From Bacteroidales bacterium (lineage in GTDB: Bacteria > Bacteroidota > Bacteroidia > Bacteroidales > FEN-979), in assembly GCA_016783905.1 (NCBI GenBank), contig JADHVQ010000001.1, forward strand, positions 1-51,669: a stretch of 51,669 nt of DNA, given 5' to 3'. Positions within the stretch are counted from its first letter, which is position 1, and the number at the start of each line of letters is the position of its first letter. Positions 8,855 to 15,461 of the stretch are shown here, one piece after another. Position numbers and translations under genes: made by a program. The notes beneath the pieces are model-generated. The model was not told where the DNA came from. It was given only the letters and a program-made list of their open reading frames with translations, and did not search any database.

Positions 8855-8914
8855 TCAATCATGAGTTTCCTTGGATGATATGCACCAAAGATAGTGCTTT
8901 CCTCCGCATCTTGC

Positions 8915-8922
8915 TATCTTTG
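8915..8922 (+). promoter_or_regulatory. Bacteroidetes -7 box TATCTTTG
   Basis: Perfect TAnnTTTG ending 12 bases before the ATG at 8935. Its position rules out the upstream start of the ORF track at 8875. Confidence 0.55.
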
Positions 8923-8934
8923 CAGCGATGTGCA

Positions 8935-10554
8935 ATGATACGCAATAACATTATCATCATCGGTTCTGGTCTTGGCGGGCTTTTATCCGGCTATCTCCTC
9001 AGTAAGGAGAGCCTCCGGGTAACCGTCCTGGAGAAGCGCCGGAAGTTCGGAGGATGCCTGCAAACGTTTAAGCGTGACAAGTACATCTTTGACACCGGCA
9101 TGCATTACATCGGCAGCCTGGAGCCCGGACAACCGCTTTATAACTACTGGAAATACTTCGGATTAACCGGTAAATTGAACCTGCTGCAGATGGACCCGGA
9201 TGGATTCGACAGGATCTCATTCGGGTACAAAGAAACATCAGGGATAATACAGGAATTCCCTTTAGCCCAGGGATTTGACAACTTCCGGGACCGCCTGCTC
9301 CCCTATTTCCCCGGCGCAGAATCAGCCTTGACATCCTATACGAAAAAACTGGATGAGATCGCCCATTCCCACCCACTCTACAACCTGGAGCTGCCATCCA
9401 CTAACTCAACAGAACATTACTCCTCCATTAAAGCTTTTGATTTTCTGAACGATCTGGCATCCGGTATCCGGGATATACCCCTCCCCCGACCTCCCGAATT
9501 CCCGGGACAGGCCCTCCCCAGCAAGGGAGGGGAGTATCCAGCATCCAGGATCCAGGATCCAGGATCCGGAATCAGCTTATCAAATGTCCTGGCGGGAAAC
9601 AACTTCCTCTACGCCGGCAATCCTGCCACCACTCCCCTGTCCCAATTCGGACTGATCAACCACTCATTCATCTCTTCAGCCTGGCGGTTGGCAGGAGGCA
9701 GCCAGCAAATCGCCAACATCCTGGTCGAAGGAATCCGGGTCCAGGGAGGAGAGGTAGTGGCAAAAAAGAAAGTGATATCGATTGGTCAAACCGGTGAACG
9801 ATTCACCATTGAGACAGCCGATGGAGACCGGTTTGAAGCCGCACAGATCGTTTCGGATATTCATCCGGCTGTGACGTTGCATCTACTCGACGGAATCCCG
9901 GTTCAGAAGGCCTACAGGGAACGGATTACCTCCCTTGAAAATACCATCTCTGTTTTCACGGTCTACCTAGGTTTGAAACCCGATACCTTCCCGTTTCTCA
10001 ATCACAATGTCTATCACCATATTTCTTCGAGTGTATGGACTGATGCCGGATCCCGGATCCCAGATAACAGACGGCCAATGCAGTTTCTCTTTATGACTCC
10101 TCCGGAAAAGGATCAAGGTCCATTTGCCAATACCGCTGTGGTGATGACCCCCATGTTATTCGAAGAGGTCAGGGAGTGGGAAAAGAGCGACGCAGGAGCC
10201 CGGGAGAAAAGCTACTTTGTCTTCAAAGCGAGAAAGGCAAAACAACTCCTGGATCAAGTATACCGGAAATTTCCCGACCTGAAGGAGTCCGTCGCAACGA
10301 TCGATATCTCCACCCCCCTCACCTGGAGGGATTACACAGGAACGCCCGAAGGGTCGATGTACGGCATCGTAAAAGATGCCACCCATCCGCAAAAAACCAT
10401 CATCTTACCAACGACCAAAATCCCCGGCCTCTTTTTTACCGGACAGAGTGTTAATTTGCACGGGGCACTCGGTGTGACCATCGGAGCAGTGATGACCTGC
10501 GGGGAGATGCTGGGGATGACGCATGTGATGGAAAACATTAAACGAGCCCTATAA
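8935..10554 (+). CDS. FAD-dependent oxidoreductase, RetSat/phytoene-desaturase family
   Basis: 539 residues from the ATG at 8935, chosen because the -7 box at 8915 lies inside the track's extra N-terminus and because the dinucleotide-binding fold then begins at once ('IIIIGSGLGGLLSGYLLS'). 'VLEKRRKFGGCLQTF' and 'FDTGMHYIG' are typical of the all-trans-retinol 13,14-reductase/CrtI group, and the C-terminal 'GLFFTGQSVNLHGALGVT' is the second flavin-contacting motif. The expected activity is FAD-dependent saturation or desaturation of a polyene-like substrate. Members occur near aryl-polyene and flexirubin genes in Bacteroidetes, which fits the C45-type enzyme and radical SAM gene downstream, though this link is inference. 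A composite insertion of heptamers plus a GC-rich hairpin (about 9444-9572) adds roughly 30 residues before 'SLSNVLAGNN', and a second array lies at 10046. The frame survives both, but activity is uncertain. Confidence 0.8.
   Translation: MIRNNIIIIGSGLGGLLSGYLLSKESLRVTVLEKRRKFGGCLQTFKRDKYIFDTGMHYIGSLEPGQPLYNYWKYFGLTGKLNLLQMDPDGFDRISFGYKETSGIIQEFPLAQGFDNFRDRLLPYFPGAESALTSYTKKLDEIAHSHPLYNLELPSTNSTEHYSSIKAFDFLNDLASGIRDIPLPRPPEFPGQALPSKGGEYPASRIQDPGSGISLSNVLAGNNFLYAGNPATTPLSQFGLINHSFISSAWRLAGGSQQIANILVEGIRVQGGEVVAKKKVISIGQTGERFTIETADGDRFEAAQIVSDIHPAVTLHLLDGIPVQKAYRERITSLENTISVFTVYLGLKPDTFPFLNHNVYHHISSSVWTDAGSRIPDNRRPMQFLFMTPPEKDQGPFANTAVVMTPMLFEEVREWEKSDAGAREKSYFVFKARKAKQLLDQVYRKFPDLKESVATIDISTPLTWRDYTGTPEGSMYGIVKDATHPQKTIILPTTKIPGLFFTGQSVNLHGALGVTIGAVMTCGEMLGMTHVMENIKRAL
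9512..9531. repeat. GC-rich hairpin within the RetSat-like gene
   Basis: Perfect 7-bp stem CCCTCCC/GGGAGGG with a six-base loop. It is part of the same low-complexity insertion as the adjacent ccaggat array and codes 'ALPSKGG'. It resembles a dispersed intergenic palindrome rather than enzyme sequence. Confidence 0.55.
9545..9572. repeat. heptamer array ccaggat x3 plus variant, inside the RetSat-like gene
   Basis: Three perfect ccaggat units and one ccggaat, encoding 'SRIQDPGSGI'. Weaker heptads (gcatccg/gtatccg) lie about 95 bases upstream at the other end of the insertion. Confidence 0.8.
10046..10066. repeat. heptamer array ccggatc x2 plus variant, inside the RetSat-like gene
   Basis: Three 7-mers (ccggatc, ccggatc, ccagata) encode 'AGSRIPD' in a loop region of the flavoprotein. 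This is a second in-frame array in the same gene. Confidence 0.6.
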
Positions 10555-10561
10555 AGGGATT

Positions 10562-10589
10562 TTAGACTTACGATTTTAGATTTACGATT
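10562..10589. repeat. alternating heptamer array (4 units)
   Basis: ttagact, tacgatt, ttagatt and tacgatt: a 7-nt period with a 14-nt higher-order alternation. It fills the gap between two convergent genes. Confidence 0.75.
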
Positions 10590-10593
10590 GAAT

Positions 10594-11805
10594 TCATTCC
10601 TCCAGCATCCATTTCCAAACCGGTTTTACAATTATCGTTTTCTTTCCCTGCACGATACGATCATCCTGGTTCATCGTGAAAATAAAACCAGTCTCCACAT
10701 CCAACTCATCCATGGCTTCGGTTAGTCCGGCAAGTTCACGCTGCAGGTTGTCGGTATTCAGTTCAAAGCAAACCTGGATCAGCATTTCAACTTTCCGTTT
10801 ACTCACACTTACAAAATCACATTCATTCCTGGATCTGTAATAGAAAATTTCTTTTCCCCTTCGTTTCAACTCGATATATACTATATTTTCCAGCAATCGT
10901 CCCTGATTACCTGAAAACGAGAGGGATAGAATGCGCATCAGCCCGGTATCTATCCCATAGATCTTTTTTGGATTTCTGGCTTGTTGCTTTCCTGACCAGC
11001 TAAAACGGGGAATCGCAAAAAACAGATACGCATCTTCAAAATAAGATAGATACGAAAGCGCGGTATTCACTGATCCCAGCTCAAAAATCCCGGCAAGTTT
11101 GTTGTAAGAAAACTCTTTGCCGATGTTGGTTGCCAGGTACACACCCAGTTCCCGGACCACTTTTGCATTTCGCAGGCCATGCCTTACAATGATATCCCGG
11201 TAAATCAAATCATTGTATAAGGAAATCAGGACGTTCTCGTTTGTCGAGGTCAGATATTCAGGAAATCCGCCCAGTTGTAAATACCCCGAAAATGAATCCA
11301 AACCGGATTCCTGGTTTCTGTGTGCCAGATATTCGGCATAGGAAAACGGAAAAAGTGCATAGGTAATCTGGCGGCCGGTTAAACTGGCCCCCAGTTCTCT
11401 GCTTAATATGGATGCATTGGAACCTGATAAAACCACCCGGGTTTTTTTGTCGTGCAATACCCTGATGAATCGCTCCCATCCTTCAACATGCTGAATTTCA
11501 TCCAGAAAGTAGATCGTGGAAGGCTCTCTCTCCTGAAAGATTTTCTCAAGTTTAAAAAAGTCATTCACCTCGAATTGTGTGAGCCGGGGATCTTCAAAAC
11601 TTAAAAAACAGTCTGAATTCTTCTTCGCAGACAGTTGCCTTAGCAATGTACTCTTACCACACCTCCGGATGCCGGAAATGATTTTCACATGGGTATCTGT
11701 CAGGTCCAGCGAATCCAGTATGGTTCTTGGTGTACCAGTGGGTATAGATTTATAATACGCTGCCTGGTAGTCGAAAACTTCCCTGATTTGCCCTTCAAGA
11801 AGCAT
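10594..11805 (-). CDS. AAA_14 / DUF4143 ATPase
   Basis: 403 residues from the ATG at 11805. The track's start eleven codons earlier is rejected because a -7 box (TATATTTG) overlaps it. The N-terminal AAA domain has Walker A 'GIRRCGKSTLL', Walker B 'IYFLDEIQHVEGWERFI' and sensor-like 'VVLSGSNAS'. The C-terminal half matches the DUF4143 nuclease-like region, with 'RNECDFV' close to the end of a restriction-fold core. This family is very common and scattered in Bacteroidetes and archaea, often in many copies per genome, and its function is unsettled. It is a single-gene unit, convergent with the flavoprotein and divergent from the C45-type gene, and is separated from both by heptamer arrays, so it may be a mobile or lineage-specific cargo gene. 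Confidence 0.85.
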   Translation of the reverse strand: MLLEGQIREVFDYQAAYYKSIPTGTPRTILDSLDLTDTHVKIISGIRRCGKSTLLRQLSAKKNSDCFLSFEDPRLTQFEVNDFFKLEKIFQEREPSTIYFLDEIQHVEGWERFIRVLHDKKTRVVLSGSNASILSRELGASLTGRQITYALFPFSYAEYLAHRNQESGLDSFSGYLQLGGFPEYLTSTNENVLISLYNDLIYRDIIVRHGLRNAKVVRELGVYLATNIGKEFSYNKLAGIFELGSVNTALSYLSYFEDAYLFFAIPRFSWSGKQQARNPKKIYGIDTGLMRILSLSFSGNQGRLLENIVYIELKRRGKEIFYYRSRNECDFVSVSKRKVEMLIQVCFELNTDNLQRELAGLTEAMDELDVETGFIFTMNQDDRIVQGKKTIIVKPVWKWMLEE

Positions 11806-11818
11806 AATCTTTTTTTTG

Positions 11819-11826
11819 CAAATATA
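11819..11826 (-). promoter_or_regulatory. Bacteroidetes -7 box TATATTTG
   Basis: Minus-strand match to TAnnTTTG, 13 bases before the ATG at 11805. It decides the start of the DUF4143 ATPase. Confidence 0.5.
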
Positions 11827-11874
11827 ATTTGTTCTCATTAATAATGCAAATTAATTTTCGTTAGTAATGAATAT

Positions 11875-11972
11875 GATTTACAATTGCAGATTTTAGAATG
11901 ACTATTGAATTTAAAATCGTAGATCGTCAGTCGTCAATTGAAAATTCAATTTAAAATTGTAAATCGTACTTC
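11875..11972. repeat. 98-bp heptamer array (14 units)
   Basis: Fourteen in-phase 7-mers that drift: gatttac and gatttta recur at 14-nt spacing, then tcgtaga, tcgtcag and tcgtcaa are consecutive, and the array ends with gtaaatc-type units also found at 28568. It occupies almost the whole intergenic region between the DUF4143 gene and the C45-type gene, directly upstream of that gene's -7 box. Confidence 0.7.
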
Positions 11973-11987
11973 CTAAATCAAAACCTG

Positions 11988-11995
11988 TACTTTTG
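11988..11995 (+). promoter_or_regulatory. Bacteroidetes -7 box TACTTTTG
   Basis: Perfect TAnnTTTG upstream of the ATG at 12020. The ORF track's TTG start (11993) lies inside the box and is therefore rejected. Confidence 0.5.
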
Positions 11996-12019
11996 CAACC
12001 AATAATTGATGGAATCCCT

Positions 12020-13714
12020 ATGACCAAGGACCGTCCCTTCTACCGGAAAAAACGATACCTGTTTCCGTTCCTGGTTGTTGTGATAACTGGGATCCTTGTG
12101 ATCTGGTATGCGATTGCTACCTCCATCTCACCGCCAACCATTTCCAATAAACGGTCCCTCTCATGGCAGGTCGAACAACCCGACTCCGGATTCCATCGTT
12201 GCGAAGATAACTGGCTGAAACAAAGCCAATCAGGATTGTGGGAACTCTACCTCCAGGGAGCTCCTTTTGACCGCGGTGTGGCGAATGGAAAACTTTGCCG
12301 GCAGCTGATCTACAAACAGGAGGATGCCTTTGTGGAGAAAATCCGCCAAATGGTCCCATCCACCCTCTACCAGCGGTTTCTCAAATACTTCATCTACTGG
12401 TTCAACCGTAACCTGGATCGTTACCTGATGGAGGAGTTTAAAGAGGAAATATACGGCATCTCCCTGTCGGCAAGCGACTCGTTCAATTTCATCGGAACGC
12501 CTTACCAGCGGTTACTGAATTACCATTCAGCCCACGACATAGGACATGCCCTGCAGGAGCTGATGCTTGTCGGATGCACCTCATTCGGCGTATGGGATGA
12601 ATTCAGCAGTGACTCAGCTTTGCTCATCGGCAGGAATTTTGATTTCTATGTGGGGGATGCGTTTGCCGAAAACAAGATTGTATGTTTTAAGAAACCCGAC
12701 AACGGGTATGGATTTATGATAATTACCTGGGGCGGGATGATCGGGGCTGTATCCGGCATGAATACGCAGGGGATCACGGTGACCATCAACGCCGCGAAAT
12801 CAGAGATCCCGATGTCGGCCAGGACACCGATTTCCATCCTGGCACGCGAGATCCTCCAATACGCTGCTTCCATTGATGACGCATACCAGATCGCCAGGGG
12901 AGGTGAGACCTTCGTCTCCGGGTCGATCCTGATCGGTTCGGGAGATGAAAACCGGGCTGCTGTCATCGAAAAAGCGCCTTTTGGGATTGCCCTGGTGGAA
13001 CCTTCTCAACACTATATCATTTGTGCCAACCACTTTCAGGATGTGGAATTCTCGCAGGATCCGCTAAACCTGGAAAACATTCGCGACAACGCTTCTATGT
13101 ACCGTTTCAGGCGGGTGACACAAGAGATTACGAAACTGATGCCTATGGATGTTCAGGATGCAGCAATTCTCCTTCGGGATCGCCAGGGAATCAACGGAAC
13201 CAGTCTGGGAATGGGTAACGAAAAAGCAATCAATCAACTGATTGCACATCACTCGGTGATCTTCAAACCGGCAACGCGGCAGGTTTGGGTGTCAACCTCT
13301 CCCTGGCAGCTGGGGTCCTATGTCTGCTATGACCTGACTAAAATTTTTTCTACATTTGCAACGCTGCAAAAGCGGGTTGAGATCACGGAAAAGGAGCTGA
13401 CAATACCTGCCGATCCGTTCCTCGGTTCTGAGGATTATCAAAGATTACTCCGCTTCCGAAAGATGCGGTCGGAGTTGTTAACCATCCTGAAGGAGAAAGA
13501 CCCGCCACAGCCGGATCCAACGTTCTTTGAAACCTTTCACTCCACCAATCCCGACTATTATGAAGTCTATTCACTAACCGGTGATTACCTTCTGCATGCC
13601 GGGAAGCCGGATGAGGCCATCGCTTACTACAGAAAAGCTTTGACTCTTGAAGTGCCGCGTTGGGGAGAGAAGGAGAAAATCCTGCGCAGCATGACAATGT
13701 GTACCGGTCAATAA
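12020..13714 (+). CDS. C45/AAT-type N-terminal-nucleophile hydrolase, membrane anchored
   Basis: 564 residues from the ATG at 12020. One N-terminal transmembrane segment ('YLFPFLVVVITGILVIWYA') should anchor it, with the catalytic part outside the cytoplasm. 'LVGCTSFGVWDE' (Cys about residue 186) matches the processing site of the acyl-CoA:6-aminopenicillanate acyltransferase / peptidase C45 family, where cleavage before Cys frees the nucleophile. 'LLIGRNFDFYVG', 'GMIGAVSGMNTQGITVTIN' and 'CANHF' are further family motifs. The C-terminus after about residue 455 carries a short TPR-like piece ('DYLLHAGKPDEAIAYYRKAL'). Homologues in Bacteroidetes often sit in aryl-polyene or flexirubin-like loci. 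Here it is followed 13 bases later by a radical SAM gene, probably in the same operon. The true substrate (acyl amide or ester) is not predictable. Confidence 0.78.
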   Translation: MTKDRPFYRKKRYLFPFLVVVITGILVIWYAIATSISPPTISNKRSLSWQVEQPDSGFHRCEDNWLKQSQSGLWELYLQGAPFDRGVANGKLCRQLIYKQEDAFVEKIRQMVPSTLYQRFLKYFIYWFNRNLDRYLMEEFKEEIYGISLSASDSFNFIGTPYQRLLNYHSAHDIGHALQELMLVGCTSFGVWDEFSSDSALLIGRNFDFYVGDAFAENKIVCFKKPDNGYGFMIITWGGMIGAVSGMNTQGITVTINAAKSEIPMSARTPISILAREILQYAASIDDAYQIARGGETFVSGSILIGSGDENRAAVIEKAPFGIALVEPSQHYIICANHFQDVEFSQDPLNLENIRDNASMYRFRRVTQEITKLMPMDVQDAAILLRDRQGINGTSLGMGNEKAINQLIAHHSVIFKPATRQVWVSTSPWQLGSYVCYDLTKIFSTFATLQKRVEITEKELTIPADPFLGSEDYQRLLRFRKMRSELLTILKEKDPPQPDPTFFETFHSTNPDYYEVYSLTGDYLLHAGKPDEAIAYYRKALTLEVPRWGEKEKILRSMTMCTGQ

Positions 13715-13727
13715 CTAACCGAATCCA

Positions 13728-14999
13728 ATGAAATTCAAACTGATATATCCCCGGTGGGAAAAGCTGGAAGGGCAAACCATATTCAATCTGCCACCGCATG
13801 GCCCTGTTGTGATGGCAGCAGATATTCCTGAATACGTTGAGATTGATTTTTCCGACGAAAATGTCGAAGATCTGGTCATCGAGGACACGCCTGATTTTGT
13901 AGGCATCTCAATGATGCTAACAACACAGGTCAAGCGGGGTTGGGCCATCGCGGATCAATACAGGAAACTGGGCAAGAAGGTCATCTTTGGCGGTATCTCC
14001 GCGATGCTGCATGCGGAAGAGACGATGGAACATGCTGATGCGGTCTTCTTAGGCGAAGTCGAAGGGAGAATGGCGGATATTTTTGAGGATTTCCGCAAGA
14101 ATGAACTTAAAAAGGTATACAACTTCATGGCCAGGCCACCCGACATGAACCTGGTGGGACCGGCCAATCGCGATATCCTGAACAAAGACCTCTATTATCA
14201 CAAGGGATTCCGGATGGTAGACCTCTTCCACGCTTCACGGGGATGTATTTACGATTGTTATCCTTGTGCTGTAAGGTACCTGGGAGGCCGTGGCTTTCGT
14301 CCGCGTCCGATTGACCGGGTGGTGGAAGAACTCTCCCAGATTGATAACAACCGCCTCTTTATCGTGGATAACTCCCTGGCGTTGGATACCGAATGGGAAA
14401 AGGAGCTATTTAAAGCTATGATTCCGCTGAAAAAGAAGTGGGTCAGCCATACCATCGAAGACAAGGACGAAGTGCTTGATCTGGCTGCCCGGGCAGGAGC
14501 ATGGTACGTTTATCAAGCCGTCTTCGATACCTCCGATTACATCCGCAACCGGATCAAACAGTACCACGATTATGGCATCGCTGTGGAAGGGACCATCCTG
14601 CTGGGACTTGATAATCAGACAGAAGATGACATCAAACGACTGATCGACTTCCTCCTGGAGATCAATCTCGACCTGGCAGAATTTACGGTCCTGGCCCCTT
14701 TCCCGCATACCAAAGCGTATGCCGACCTGGTCAAGCAAAACAGGATTTTTGACCACGACTGGGATCATTACAACGCCGGTAAAGTAGTCTATCATCCAAA
14801 ACACATGTCGGCAGAGAGGTTGCAGGAACTCTACCATTACGCCTGGGATATATTCTACAGGGACGAACCCCAGACCATGAAGATGTTCAACCTGATTACC
14901 CGTGTCATCAACCGGGAGGTTGAAGACGGCACATATGCCCCCCGCCGCCGGGATCTGATTGATGTTAGTTTTGGAAAAGAGGTTGGGAAGATGGCATAA
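13728..14999 (+). CDS. radical SAM protein with N-terminal B12-binding-like domain
   Basis: 423 residues. Residues 1-125 form a Rossmann-like cobalamin-binding-type domain ('DFVGISMMLTTQV', 'KVIFGGISAMLHAEE', 'AVFLGEVEGRM') without a DxHxxG motif, as in many members. The radical SAM core follows with the 4Fe-4S motif CxxxCxxC at Cys173/177/180 ('SRGCIYDCYPC') and later 'GTILLGLDNQTEDDI'. This architecture is used for methylations or other modifications of unactivated carbons and lipids, for example the hopanoid-modifying HpnJ/HpnP groups; the substrate here is unknown. It starts 13 bases after the C45-type gene and is followed 46 bases later by a small unknown gene, so the three look co-transcribed. 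Confidence 0.85.
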   Translation: MKFKLIYPRWEKLEGQTIFNLPPHGPVVMAADIPEYVEIDFSDENVEDLVIEDTPDFVGISMMLTTQVKRGWAIADQYRKLGKKVIFGGISAMLHAEETMEHADAVFLGEVEGRMADIFEDFRKNELKKVYNFMARPPDMNLVGPANRDILNKDLYYHKGFRMVDLFHASRGCIYDCYPCAVRYLGGRGFRPRPIDRVVEELSQIDNNRLFIVDNSLALDTEWEKELFKAMIPLKKKWVSHTIEDKDEVLDLAARAGAWYVYQAVFDTSDYIRNRIKQYHDYGIAVEGTILLGLDNQTEDDIKRLIDFLLEINLDLAEFTVLAPFPHTKAYADLVKQNRIFDHDWDHYNAGKVVYHPKHMSAERLQELYHYAWDIFYRDEPQTMKMFNLITRVINREVEDGTYAPRRRDLIDVSFGKEVGKMA

Positions 15000-15003
15000 T
15001 GCA

Positions 15004-15038
15004 GGATACGGGATACGCGATGACTGGATAACTGGATA
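15004..15038. repeat. heptamer array between the radical SAM gene and the small unknown gene
   Basis: Units ggatacg x2, then cgatgac, tggataa and ctggata, slipping to an 8-nt register at the end. It fills the 46-base intergenic gap and ends just before the ATG at 15046. Confidence 0.6.
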
Positions 15039-15045
15039 ACTTTTT

Positions 15046-15432
15046 ATGGAGATTAATCCCGGGTTTGATGTTTACATGGACCGCTACTTCGACTTCCCGG
15101 GGCAGTGGGAAACACCGTCCCGTTGCGGACTGAAGATCATTCGCAGGAAAGATGGCAAAACGCTGGTGATCGCAACAGAGATCTACCGCCAGAATCCGGG
15201 AACACCTGTTACAGAATGGGTGGCGCCACTGGCTACTCAGATTATGAAGCATATCGACGAACAGCCGGAAACCTTTCTTTTCATCGAACATACGCCTGAC
15301 CTGCAAAGCAAGCTGACTTTCTACGAAGAGACCTTCGACAAAGTTGATTTTGACTGGGATGGCGGAAAATTTATCAATCCCCGCTGGACAAGACTGACGC
15401 GAGAGAATGTTGACAGGATGATGGAGGAATAA
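15046..15432 (+). CDS. small protein of unknown function linked to the radical SAM gene
   Basis: 128 residues, soluble, acidic and aromatic-rich ('FDVYMDRYFDFPGQW', 'FDWDGGKFINPRW'), with no signal peptide or membrane segment. I do not recognise a family. Codon use and composition match its neighbours, and its position directly after the radical SAM gene suggests that it is a partner or substrate-handling protein. It lacks the Cys- or Gly-rich features of a RiPP precursor. Confidence 0.65.
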   Translation: MEINPGFDVYMDRYFDFPGQWETPSRCGLKIIRRKDGKTLVIATEIYRQNPGTPVTEWVAPLATQIMKHIDEQPETFLFIEHTPDLQSKLTFYEETFDKVDFDWDGGKFINPRWTRLTRENVDRMMEE

Positions 15433-15441
15433 AGGGACCGG

Positions 15442-15457
15442 GGCACAAAGGCACAAA
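15442..15457. repeat. 8-mer repeat ggcacaaa x2
   Basis: Two tandem copies of ggcacaaa in the 29-base gap before the TonB receptor gene. It belongs to the minority 8-nt class of these arrays. Confidence 0.4.
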
Positions 15458-15461
15458 AGAT

